Part shown: positions 20,531-28,479 of the stretch, in pieces
Layout: every line of letters starts with the position of its first letter
Numbering within the stretch: the first letter of the stretch is position 1
Assembly: GCF_024346315.1 (NCBI RefSeq)
Contig: NZ_JAGQCS010000003.1
Location: 248,001 to 312,000 of the forward strand
Direction of reading: 5' to 3'
DNA: 64,000 bases
Origin: Cyanobium sp. ATX 6F1
GTDB lineage: Bacteria; Cyanobacteriota; Cyanobacteriia; PCC-6307; Cyanobiaceae
Position numbers and translations under genes: made by a program
The notes under the pieces: generated by a model
What the model saw: only the letters and a program-made list of their open reading frames with translations
What the model was told of the DNA's origin: nothing
The model's database searches: none

Positions 20531-21253
20531 TCAACGGTTGAAGCGCTGGGCGGCCTCAAATTGCTTGAGGGCTTCGGCCGAGCCCGCGAAGCGCCAGTGC
20601 CAGGGCTCATAGCTCACCCCCTGGCGGTTCTGACGTGGGAAGGAAAGCTGGAAGTGGTGGCGGTTGGCGTTCTTCACCAGCCAGGCGAACGCCCTGGTTT
20701 GGTCGAAGCTCTCGGAGAGGTTGGTCTGGGGCCGGCTGCCATCGCCCAGATCGACGGCATAGCCGGTGCTGTGTTCGGAGAAGCCAGGCGGTGCGCTCAC
20801 CTGGGCTCGCTCCTCGGCGCTCTGGTTGCGCTCAGCCTTCACATCGAAAAACAGGTGCTGTTGAAGCGCAACCGAGCGGAAGGCACTGAGCAGCCGCAGA
20901 TCAATGCCCGAGGCGGCCGCCTCCTGAAGCAGTTCCCTCAGGGCGACCGCAGCCTCGCGGCGCAGGGTCAGTCCGGGCGCCACCTCGATCAGATCAGCGG
21001 CCTTGGCCTCGGGATAGGGGAAGTGACCTAACAGGCGACCGTCGAGCCCCTGACGGACCGCCAACCCCTTCACCGGTGGCGGCCCAAGCAACCGCCTCAG
21101 CGGTTCAGGGAACACCACCACCATCACGGCCCCAAAGACCACAAGCACGACAGCGGTGCTGATCGCCCGTCGCCAGCCCCCCCGACGGCGCAGCGCCGGG
21201 CTGACCTTGCGCCGTGCCACGGGGATGTCATCGCGCGAGGCCGGTCGGGCCAC
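20531..21253 (-). CDS. D-alanyl-D-alanine carboxypeptidase, VanY/M15B family
   Basis: 240 residues. A positively charged N-terminus and one membrane helix (about 30-48, ISTAVVLVVFGAVMVVVF) anchor the catalytic domain outside the membrane. M15B zinc signature: SEHSTGYAVDLGD (His and Asp ligands, about 158-170) and EPWHWRFAG (catalytic Glu and third His ligand, about 217-225). It trims the terminal D-Ala of peptidoglycan stems. No vancomycin-resistance context is present, so housekeeping wall remodelling is likely. Divergent from chlP. The 244-bp gap to typA holds no gene. Confidence 0.88.
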   Translation of the reverse strand: MARPASRDDIPVARRKVSPALRRRGGWRRAISTAVVLVVFGAVMVVVFPEPLRRLLGPPPVKGLAVRQGLDGRLLGHFPYPEAKAADLIEVAPGLTLRREAAVALRELLQEAAASGIDLRLLSAFRSVALQQHLFFDVKAERNQSAEERAQVSAPPGFSEHSTGYAVDLGDGSRPQTNLSESFDQTRAFAWLVKNANRHHFQLSFPRQNRQGVSYEPWHWRFAGSAEALKQFEAAQRFNR

Positions 21254-21369
21254 GGCCCTCGTTTCAAGCTTTGAGGCGATCGTAAGGGTGAGTGACCAAA
21301 CGCCCAGCAGCGGGGCCAGGAACGGTGTTAGCTTCCGGTCAACATCGTTCCAGCAGAGCAGGTTTCAAG

Positions 21370-22755
21370 ATGTTGCGAGTGGCGGTGGTTGGTGGTGGCC
21401 CCAGCGGTTCATGTGCTGCGGAGGTGCTGGCCAAGGCTGGTATCAAAACCTGGCTGTTCGAGCGCAAGCTCGACAACGCCAAACCCTGTGGCGGCGCCAT
21501 TCCGCTCTGCATGGTCTCGGAGTTCGACCTGCCTGAATCGATCATCGACCGCAAGGTCCGCCACATGAAGATGATTTCCCCCTCCAACCGCGAGGTGGAC
21601 ATCCATCTGGAGAACCAGGGCGAATACATCGGCATGTGCCGCCGGGAGGTGCTGGATGCCTTCCTGCGCAACCGTGCCGCCGACCTGGGGGCCCAGCTGG
21701 TGAACGGCCTGGTGCAATCGATCGACACCGGCAAGAACCGCCAGGGTCCCTACACCCTTCGCTATGCCGACTATTCAGCTGGCGGCGCCACAGGAGAGAT
21801 CAAGACCCTTGAGGTGGATCTGATTGTCGGCGCCGATGGGGCCAACAGCCGCGTCGCCAAGGCCATGGATGCCGGCGACTACAACATGGCCATTGCCTTC
21901 CAGGAGCGCATTCGCCTGCCGAAGGAGGAAATGGCTCACTATGAAGATCTGGCCGAGATGTACGTCGGTACCGATGTGTCGCCTGATTTCTATGCCTGGG
22001 TGTTCCCCAAGTACGACCATGTGGCCGTGGGCACCGGGACCATGCAAAAAAATCAGTCCCTGATCAAGAGTCTGCAGAAGGGGATCCGCCAGCGGGCCAG
22101 CCGACGGCTGCTCAATGGTGAGGTGATCAAGGTGGAGGCCCATCCGATTCCCGAGCATCCCCGTCCCCGTCGTGTGGTGGGCCGCATGGCTCTGGTGGGT
22201 GATGCGGCGGGCTATGTGACCAAGAGTTCGGGCGAGGGTATTTATTTCGCCGCCAAGAGTGGCCGCATGTGCGCCGAGGAGATCGTGGCCGCCAGTGCCC
22301 AGGGCACGCGCATCCCCACGGATAAGGATCTCAAGGTCTACATCAAGAAGTGGGACAAGGCCTACGGCGCCACCTACAAGGTGCTGGAGATCCTCCAGAA
22401 CGTTTTTTACAGCAACGATCCGGCTCGGGAAGCCTTTGTCGAGATGTGTGATGACAAGGACGTGCAGCGGCTCACCTTCGACAGCTACCTGTATAAGCGC
22501 GTGGTGCCCGTCAATCCCTGGCAGACGCTCAAGCTGACCCTGCTGACCATCGGCGCCTACCTGCGGGGCCAGGCCTTTGCGCCGGAGGGTTACAAGCCCG
22601 TGGCCAGCGCCGTGCGCTCCTCGGAGGAGGCCGAAGCGATCATGGTCTCCATGGCTGAAGCATCGAAGCCCGTCGTCAAGACGCCGGCCCCTTCGATGTC
22701 GTCGCCTGACGCGGAGTCCAAGGAGGAACGGGAGCCGGTTCTCGCTGCCAAGTGA
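21370..22755 (+). CDS. chlP: Geranylgeranyl reductase
   Basis: FAD/NADPH enzyme that reduces geranylgeranyl diphosphate or geranylgeranyl-chlorophyllide to the phytyl form, for chlorophyll and tocopherol. 461 residues from ATG 21370. The dinucleotide-binding motif VAVVGGGPSGSCAAEVLAKAG is at the N-terminus, followed by FERKLDNAKPCGGAIPLCMV, typical of ChlP. The second FAD motif is ALVGDAAGYVTKSSGEGIYF. The C-terminal ~40 residues are a variable Ser/Pro/Glu-rich tail. An upstream in-frame start (21292) gives a non-family extension and was rejected. Confidence 0.95.
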   Translation: MLRVAVVGGGPSGSCAAEVLAKAGIKTWLFERKLDNAKPCGGAIPLCMVSEFDLPESIIDRKVRHMKMISPSNREVDIHLENQGEYIGMCRREVLDAFLRNRAADLGAQLVNGLVQSIDTGKNRQGPYTLRYADYSAGGATGEIKTLEVDLIVGADGANSRVAKAMDAGDYNMAIAFQERIRLPKEEMAHYEDLAEMYVGTDVSPDFYAWVFPKYDHVAVGTGTMQKNQSLIKSLQKGIRQRASRRLLNGEVIKVEAHPIPEHPRPRRVVGRMALVGDAAGYVTKSSGEGIYFAAKSGRMCAEEIVAASAQGTRIPTDKDLKVYIKKWDKAYGATYKVLEILQNVFYSNDPAREAFVEMCDDKDVQRLTFDSYLYKRVVPVNPWQTLKLTLLTIGAYLRGQAFAPEGYKPVASAVRSSEEAEAIMVSMAEASKPVVKTPAPSMSSPDAESKEEREPVLAAK

Positions 22756-22763
22756 GACTGAAT

Positions 22764-22781
22764 CCCCTCCTTATGGTGGGG
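22764..22781 (+). terminator. Candidate terminator of chlP
   Basis: CCCCTCC-TTAT-GGTGGGG forms a seven-position stem with one T/T mismatch, 9 bp after the chlP stop. It is followed by the short pyrimidine run CTTTCT. The weak U-run keeps confidence modest. Confidence 0.45.
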
Positions 22782-22803
22782 CTTTCTGAGGTCTGAACGC
22801 CTT

Positions 22804-22819
22804 TGATGAGAACTCATCA
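22804..22819. repeat. Perfect 7-bp inverted repeat
   Basis: TGATGAG-AA-CTCATCA lies 48 bp after chlP in the spacer before the polyketide cassette. The two-base gap makes a dimeric-regulator operator more likely than an RNA hairpin, but no regulator is identified. Confidence 0.4.
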
Positions 22820-22849
22820 GTTCCCCAGACTGACGATCACAAGACTGCG

Positions 22850-23155
22850 TCAGCAGACTGTGAGAGCTTTTCTGTGACGGCTCACGAGGCTATAGACGAA
22901 TGCCTTGAGCGTCAGCGTGAGGCCAAGAACCATGTCATCAGCTTGATGCATGCTCTGCCTGATGTTTTCGATGGATGCCATCCTCGATGAGGGAACAATG
23001 GTTCTGTCTGATTCTTTAGACTTTTCCAATGCCTTTTTGAGAGCTTGACGATGACGACCGCGGTGCTGTTCACGCTCATGCAGCCAGGCTTCTAGCATGG
23101 CTGTATTCAGATGTTTCCACAATTTTGATCCTATTCCTTGGATTCTGCAGGGCAA
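22850..23155 (-). CDS. Doubtful orphan frame, 101 codons
   Basis: The translation is helical and charged (for example EAWLHEREQHRGRHRQALKKA and a later hydrophobic MVLGLTLTLKAFVYSLV). It has lower GC than the neighbours and no recognised domain. It could be a small horizontally acquired gene, a decayed one or chance. It is antisense to the direction of both neighbours and has no clear Shine-Dalgarno. Confidence 0.2.
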   Translation of the reverse strand: MPCRIQGIGSKLWKHLNTAMLEAWLHEREQHRGRHRQALKKALEKSKESDRTIVPSSRMASIENIRQSMHQADDMVLGLTLTLKAFVYSLVSRHRKALTVC

Positions 23156-23211
23156 GTCTGCGCCAGAATCCTTGGCTACCTTCGTCGCCAGGTTTTCTTC
23201 AAGGCATTTGA

Positions 23212-23949
23212 ATGGCTGTCATGGTCAACCTCAAGGAACGAAACCTGCAGCCCGAGTGGATGGATGATCCAGGAATCGATCCACTGGATCACGCCGAAGC
23301 CCTGCGGGGTCTCCAGCGCATCAATGGCCTCAGCCGTGCCGCCAGCAGTCTGTTCGCTCCGATTCGCGCCCTTGCCCGCCGCTTGCCCGATCGGCCACTG
23401 AGGGTTCTTGATCTTGCCTGCGGCGGTGGCGACAACACCCTGGCCCTCGCTGAGCTGGCCCGCCGTGAGGGGCTGAACATCCGTTTCGACGGCTGCGATC
23501 TCAGTGTGCAGGCCGTGGCGGTCGCCACAGGAAACGCCGTTGCCAGGGGACTGGAGGCGAATTTTTTCAAGGCCGACGCCCTCAGCGATCCGCTGCCAGG
23601 CGGCTACGACGTCCTGCTCTGCTCGCTGTTCCTCCACCATCTCGAGACCGACGACGCCGTAGGCCTGCTTCGGCGCATGGCCGCGGCAACCAGGCACCTG
23701 GTGCTCGTCAACGATCTGATCCGCAGTCCGCTGGGGTATGTGCTGGCCTGGTCGGCCTGTCGCCTGCTGAGCCGCTCCGCCATCGTCCATTACGACGGTC
23801 CTGTGTCGGTGCAGGGAGCGTTCCAAACCCAGGAGGTATCCGCCATGGCAATCCAGGCTGGCCTTGAGGGCGCCCTGGTGCGCCGCTGCTGGCCGGAGCG
23901 CTACCTGTTGCAGTGGAGCCAAAGCGATGCACCAGGACCGCAAGGATGA
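23212..23949 (+). CDS. Class I SAM-dependent methyltransferase of the type III PKS cassette
   Basis: 245 residues. Rossmann motif I VLDLACGGGDNTLAL at 65-79, motif II acidic residue in FDGCDLSVQAV, and DVLLCSLFLHHLETDDAVGLL as the post-II region. Overall resemblance is to UbiE-like small-molecule methyltransferases. First gene of a tight three-gene operon: its TGA overlaps the ATG of the FAD oxidoreductase (ATGA, 23946-23949), and the type III polyketide synthase follows. Likely substrate is the polyketide or an oxidised derivative; that is inferred from context only. ATG at 23221 is an alternative start. Confidence 0.85.
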   Translation: MAVMVNLKERNLQPEWMDDPGIDPLDHAEALRGLQRINGLSRAASSLFAPIRALARRLPDRPLRVLDLACGGGDNTLALAELARREGLNIRFDGCDLSVQAVAVATGNAVARGLEANFFKADALSDPLPGGYDVLLCSLFLHHLETDDAVGLLRRMAAATRHLVLVNDLIRSPLGYVLAWSACRLLSRSAIVHYDGPVSVQGAFQTQEVSAMAIQAGLEGALVRRCWPERYLLQWSQSDAPGPQG

Positions 23950-25088
23950 GTCGGCCCGACTGGGACGTGATCGTGCTCGGGGCCGGGCCCGCCGGTGCCC
24001 TCGCGGCCCGTCAGCTGGCGGCCCAGCGGCTGAGGGTGCTCCTGGTGGAGAAGCAGGCCTTTCCCCGCTGGAAGGTCTGCGGAACCTGCCTCAATGGCCA
24101 CGCCCTCAAGACCCTTGAGAGCGCAGGGCTGGGCGATCTTCCCGCTCAACTGGGGGGCGTCAGGCTTGCGCGTCTGCGGCTCGCCCTGGGGGGGCGCAGC
24201 GCCGACCTCCCTTTGAGCGAGGGCCGTTCGCTTTCCCGCAGCCGTCTGGATCAGGCCCTGGTGGAGGAAGCCCAGGCCACGGGAGCCCAGCTGCTGCCTC
24301 AAACGGAGGCACTCGTGGCTGCTGCGTCTCCGGGCGCCCGCTCGGTGCAGCTGCGCTCCGCCCAGGGCCAGCGCAGCGTCACGGCTCGGGTGGTTCTCGT
24401 TGCAACGGGTCTGGCTGACCGTTGCCTTCAGCCGCCTGCTCCGATCCGCTCCCGGGTGAGCCCCAGCTCGAGGATCGGTGCTGGATGTGTGCTTGAGGCC
24501 GCCCCAAGCTCCTACACATCAGGCACGATCCATATGGCCGTGGGTCGCCATGGCTATGTCGGCGTGGTGCGCACGGAGAGCGGCCAGGTCAATCTGGCCG
24601 CTGCCTTCGAGAGAACTCACCTGAAAACCTGTGGTGGTCCAGCCGCCGCGGCCCGGCAGGTGCTGGAGGAGGCCGGATTCGAGCCCCTGCCCCTCGGCAG
24701 TGGTGGTCCCTGGCGCGTCACGGCAGCCCTGACCCGCAGCAGCACCCCCCTGGCGGCCGATCGCCTCATGGTTCTCGGCGACGCGGCGGGCTATGTCGAA
24801 CCTTTCACTGGTGAAGGCATCGGCTGGGCGCTCAGCAGCGCCTTGGCGGTGGTGCCGCTGGTGCTTCAGGGTTTGAGCGACTGGGATCCCCGCCTCGAGC
24901 GCGACTGGGCCCATCGGCACGCGACCCTGATCGGACGAAGGCAGCGGCTCTGCCACACCCTCGCGTTTGCGCTGCGTCGTCCCCGGATCAGCCACGCCCT
25001 GCTGTTGGCCGCGACCCATCTGCCCATCCTGGTGACACCGGCCCTGAACCACCTCAATGGATCCTTCCACCGTCACGCGATCCCCTGA
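23946..25088 (+). CDS. FAD-dependent oxidoreductase of the type III PKS cassette
   Basis: 380 residues, group A flavoprotein monooxygenase / geranylgeranyl-reductase-like superfamily. N-terminal dinucleotide motif VIVLGAGPAGALAARQLA (8-25) with VLLVEKQAFPRWKVCGTCLNG just after it. The second FAD motif MVLGDAAGYVEPFTGEGIGWAL is in the C-terminal half. Cys45 and Cys48 next to the isoalloxazine region recall the CGG/CG motif of geranylgeranyl reductases. Coupled to the methyltransferase by ATGA and 4 bp from the polyketide synthase start. Hydroxylation or reduction of the polyketide is inferred. Confidence 0.87.
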   Translation: MSRPDWDVIVLGAGPAGALAARQLAAQRLRVLLVEKQAFPRWKVCGTCLNGHALKTLESAGLGDLPAQLGGVRLARLRLALGGRSADLPLSEGRSLSRSRLDQALVEEAQATGAQLLPQTEALVAAASPGARSVQLRSAQGQRSVTARVVLVATGLADRCLQPPAPIRSRVSPSSRIGAGCVLEAAPSSYTSGTIHMAVGRHGYVGVVRTESGQVNLAAAFERTHLKTCGGPAAAARQVLEEAGFEPLPLGSGGPWRVTAALTRSSTPLAADRLMVLGDAAGYVEPFTGEGIGWALSSALAVVPLVLQGLSDWDPRLERDWAHRHATLIGRRQRLCHTLAFALRRPRISHALLLAATHLPILVTPALNHLNGSFHRHAIP

Positions 25089-25092
25089 GCCC

Positions 25093-26181
25093 ATGGCCCT
25101 GATGATTCGCGGACTCGGCACCGCACTGCCAGCCCATCACATCGCCCAGAGCGAGGCCTGCCGGATCGCCCAGACCGTCGCCACACCGGACCGTCCCGCC
25201 GCTCCCAGTGAGCTGAGGTTGCTGGAGGCGATTCATCGGCGTTCCGGCGTCGGCAGGAGGCACAGCGTGCTGCTCGAACCCGGCGAGGACGGCAGCGTCA
25301 GCCAGCAGTCGTTCTTTGGATCCACCAGCCCGAGCACAGGCGAGCGCATGGAGCGCTACGGGCGCGAGAGCGAGCCCCTGGCCCTGGCGGCGGTGCGCCG
25401 CTGCCTGGAGCAGGCCGAACTCCCATCCACGGGGATCACCCACCTGGTCACCGTGTCCTGCACCGGTTTCCAGGCGCCCGGCTTTGATCTGGCCCTGATG
25501 CGGGAGCTGCCACTGGCCCCTGAGGTGGCCCGCACCCATGTGGGCTTCATGGGTTGCCACGGCACGCTCAACGCCCTGAGGGTCGCGGCTGGATTCATCG
25601 GCGCTGATCCTGGGGCCTGCGCGCTGATCTGTGCCGTCGAACTGTGCACCTTGCACCTCCAGTACGGCTGGCATCCCGAGCGGATCGTCGCCAATGCCCT
25701 GTTCGCCGACGGCGCCGCGGCCCTGATTGCCACGGGCGCCAAGGAAATGCCCACAGGGTTCCAGCGTCTGATCGCCAGTGGTTCGCTGCTCATTCCCGAT
25801 AGCCAGGGGGCGATGTCCTGGAGCATCGAGGATCACGGCTTTGTGATGACGCTTTCCGCCAAGGTGCCGGCCCTGATCGCTGAACATCTGCGGCCCTGGC
25901 TGCAGGACTGGCTCTCCCGCCAGGGGCAGAGCCTCGAAACGATTGGTTCCTGGGCGGTGCACCCCGGTGGGCCGCGCATCCTCTCGGCGGTGACGGAGGC
26001 CCTGGATCTCGCTCCCAAGCTGATCGAGCCCTCCAGATCCGTGCTGAAGAGCTGCGGCAACATGTCTTCGGCCACCATCCTGTTCATCCTCGAGCGCCTG
26101 CGGCAGGAGCAGGCCCCCGGCCCTTGCCTGGCCATGGCCTTCGGCCCGGGCCTGTGCGTGGAGGTGGCCCTGCTCAGCTGA
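25093..26181 (+). CDS. Type III polyketide synthase (chalcone/stilbene synthase family)
   Basis: Homodimeric ketosynthase that extends a starter acyl-CoA with malonyl-CoA and cyclises the product. 362 residues from ATG 25093. The catalytic triad is complete: Cys123 in TVSCTGFQAPGFD, His290 in WAVHPGGPRIL, Asn323 in LKSCGNMSSATILF. The C-terminal CoA-site block FGPGLCVEVALL is present. An upstream in-frame ATG (25057) overlaps the previous gene by 32 bp and is possible. Starter unit and product cannot be read from sequence. Alkylresorcinol/pyrone-type chemistry with a fatty acyl starter is one option for bacterial members. Confidence 0.93.
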   Translation: MALMIRGLGTALPAHHIAQSEACRIAQTVATPDRPAAPSELRLLEAIHRRSGVGRRHSVLLEPGEDGSVSQQSFFGSTSPSTGERMERYGRESEPLALAAVRRCLEQAELPSTGITHLVTVSCTGFQAPGFDLALMRELPLAPEVARTHVGFMGCHGTLNALRVAAGFIGADPGACALICAVELCTLHLQYGWHPERIVANALFADGAAALIATGAKEMPTGFQRLIASGSLLIPDSQGAMSWSIEDHGFVMTLSAKVPALIAEHLRPWLQDWLSRQGQSLETIGSWAVHPGGPRILSAVTEALDLAPKLIEPSRSVLKSCGNMSSATILFILERLRQEQAPGPCLAMAFGPGLCVEVALLS

Positions 26182-26212
26182 GCGCCCCCGCAACGACCCA
26201 GACGGGCCAGGT

Positions 26213-28390
26213 TCAGCCCGCCAGACGGCTGAAGTCCGCGAGCACGGAGGCCTGGTTGCGCAGCACCGCCAACAGGTTCAGGCGGTTGGTGCGCACGGCG
26301 GGATCGTCGCTCATCACCATCACGCTGGTGTCGCCATCGAAGAAGGCCGCCAGGGCCGCCGCCCCATCGGCCAGATTAGCCGCCAGCTGCCGGTAGCGGT
26401 CGCTGCCCATGGCGCGGCCCGAAGGGGCGGCCGTGGGCTGAAGTCCCACCAGCACATCCAGCACGCCCTGCTCGCTGACGGATTCGAACAGGGCGGGATC
26501 CACCACACCCTCGGGGCTGAGCACATCGCTGGCCAGGCTGGCCTTCTCCGCCAGCCGCGAGGCCCGCTGCACCACGGCCTGCACCGCCGCCAGCCGTCCC
26601 TCCAGCCGCAGTTCCGCCAGCAGGCGGACGCGGCCGAGGGCATCGCTCGGGTTGGTGAGGAGCCGATTCAGCGGCACGGTCTCCCCCGCCACCGCCTGCA
26701 CCAGATCGGGGGCGAAGCCCTGCTCCTCCAGCAGGCTCAGGAGCCGCTGACGCAGGAATCGGCTCAGCTCGCCGCTGAGGGCCCCCGCCTCCACAGCAAA
26801 GGCCGGGAAGAGGTCGTGCCAGTGGGCGCAGGCGCGACGGAGCATGGCACCCAGATCCAAAGCCCAGCCTCGCTCCCAAAGAATCTGCAGCAGCCCGTTG
26901 CCGGCACGTCGCAGGGCATAGGGATCGGAGGAACCCGTGGGCCGCTCCCCCTTGGCGTAGATGCTCAGCAGCAGCTCCAGGCGCTCGGCCATGGCCACCA
27001 CCGCCCCAGCGGCCGAGCTCGGCAGGTCATCGCCGGCACCCCGTGGCAGGTAATGCTCCAGCACCGCCAGGGCCACCTCCCGCGGCTCCCCTTCGGCGAG
27101 CAGCAACTTGGCGCCGATCACCCCCTGCAATTCGGGGAATTCACCCACCAGCTGGCTGACCAGATCGTGCTTGCACAGCTGGGCCGCCCGCCGTGCATGG
27201 GCGCAGACGTCGCCCTCCAGGGGCAGGGCTTCGAGCAACAGCTCCGTGAGCCACTCCAGGCGCCGGGAGCGATCGAGCAGGCTGCCCAGGCCTTCGGCGA
27301 AGGTCACCCGATCGAGTTCATCCAGGCGGCGCTCACTGCTCAAGCTGCGGTCGGAGCGCAGGAAGAATTCGGCATCGGCGAGCCGGGCCTTGAGCACCCG
27401 CTCGTTGCCGCGCCTCACGGTGCTGGCGGCTGATTCCAGGCCATTGCCGATGCAGAGAAAGCTCGGCAGCAGCCGCCCCTCGGCGCTGAGGGCCAGGGGA
27501 TCGCTGGGCGCCTCGGCATGGATCAGGGGCACGTAGCGCTGGTGCAGACGCATCACCGTGGAGAGCACCTCCGGCGGCAGGGCCAGGTAGCGCTCGGCGA
27601 TGCTGCCCTCAATCAGTCTGGGGGACTCCACCAGATCGACCAGCTCATCGAACAGTTCGCTGGGCAGGTCAAGGCGGGCGCCACGCTCCTCGGCGGCCTG
27701 CTCCAGCGCCTGACGGATCCAGCGCGCACGTTCGAGCCGATCCACCTGCACCCCCGCCGCCGCCAGCGAGCTGGCGTAGGACTCGGCGTGCTCCAGGGGA
27801 ACGCTCTCGGCCAGCAGCCGATGGCCACGGCTGTGGCGGGTGCTCCTGAGCGGAGGATCACTGCCCTCGAGCTGGAATTCGAGCAAGGTCGCATCGAGCA
27901 GGGCCACCAGCCAGCGCACCGGGCGGCTGAAGCGGATCTCCCCTTCGCCCCAGCGCATGAAGCGGCGCCCCTGCAGATCCGTGATCCAGCTGGGGATGCG
28001 CTCCACCAGCAACTCAGCGCTGGGGAGTCCGATCGAGCGCTGGCGGGCGAACACGAAGGCACCTTTGGGGGTCTCGCGAATCTCCAGCTCGGAGGTTTCG
28101 ATGCCGCAGCGGCGAGCGAAGCCGATGGCCGCCTGAGTGGGCTCGCCATTGACGATCGCCTGGGCCAGCGGTGGTCCCTTGCGTTCCTCCAGCAGATCCT
28201 CCTGGCCCGCCGGCAACCCCTCCACCTGCACCGCCAGTCGCCGGGGTGTGCCCAGGCTGCGCAGGCTCCCATGGGCGAGCCGCAGTTCGTTCAGGTCGCG
28301 GCGAACAGCCGCCTCCAGCTGGGGCAAGGCGAGACGAACAAAATCCGCCGGAAGTTCCTCGGTGCCGATTTCCAGCAGGAAGGTGGCCAC
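26213..28390 (-). CDS. glyS: Glycyl-tRNA synthetase beta subunit
   Basis: Partner of GlyQ (encoded elsewhere) in the bacterial alpha2beta2 enzyme; binds tRNA(Gly). 725 residues from GTG 28390 (VATFLLEIGTEELPADFV), which is the family start. The ATG-like start 57 bp upstream would enter the sir-glyS spacer. Typical blocks are KGPPLAQAIVNGEPTQAAIGFARRCG and an HD-domain-like region LCKHDLVSQLVGEFPELQG. The C-terminal anticodon-binding domain includes MVMSDDPAVRTNRLNLL. Divergent from sir across 89 bp. Confidence 0.95.
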   Translation of the reverse strand: MATFLLEIGTEELPADFVRLALPQLEAAVRRDLNELRLAHGSLRSLGTPRRLAVQVEGLPAGQEDLLEERKGPPLAQAIVNGEPTQAAIGFARRCGIETSELEIRETPKGAFVFARQRSIGLPSAELLVERIPSWITDLQGRRFMRWGEGEIRFSRPVRWLVALLDATLLEFQLEGSDPPLRSTRHSRGHRLLAESVPLEHAESYASSLAAAGVQVDRLERARWIRQALEQAAEERGARLDLPSELFDELVDLVESPRLIEGSIAERYLALPPEVLSTVMRLHQRYVPLIHAEAPSDPLALSAEGRLLPSFLCIGNGLESAASTVRRGNERVLKARLADAEFFLRSDRSLSSERRLDELDRVTFAEGLGSLLDRSRRLEWLTELLLEALPLEGDVCAHARRAAQLCKHDLVSQLVGEFPELQGVIGAKLLLAEGEPREVALAVLEHYLPRGAGDDLPSSAAGAVVAMAERLELLLSIYAKGERPTGSSDPYALRRAGNGLLQILWERGWALDLGAMLRRACAHWHDLFPAFAVEAGALSGELSRFLRQRLLSLLEEQGFAPDLVQAVAGETVPLNRLLTNPSDALGRVRLLAELRLEGRLAAVQAVVQRASRLAEKASLASDVLSPEGVVDPALFESVSEQGVLDVLVGLQPTAAPSGRAMGSDRYRQLAANLADGAAALAAFFDGDTSVMVMSDDPAVRTNRLNLLAVLRNQASVLADFSRLAG

Positions 28391-28479
28391 GAAAGCAGGT
28401 CTCAGCAGCCCACGACTGTATTGAACAACGTTGCTGGCACCGTCCATTCGCTACGGTCGACGCCTTCGGGTGAGTTGCC

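Larger units (their letters stand above)
22756..23211. other. Lower-GC spacer between chlP and the polyketide cassette
   Basis: About 455 bp, visibly richer in A+T than its surroundings. It contains a candidate chlP terminator, a perfect 7-bp inverted repeat, and two mutually antisense short frames (minus 22850-23155, 101 codons; plus from a GTG near 22873, about 38 codons). Neither frame is convincing. No tRNA-like fold or IS end was recognised. It must also hold the promoter of the downstream cassette. Confidence 0.6.

Noticed and set aside
23946-25088. Second chlP-like geranylgeranyl reductase
   Set aside because: Shares the flavoprotein fold with chlP but is shorter, lacks the ChlP-specific CGGAIPLCMV block and is embedded in the PKS operon, so a chlorophyll role is unlikely.
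25054-26193. 379-codon minus-strand open frame over the PKS gene
   Set aside because: Complete antisense shadow of a gene with an intact catalytic triad.
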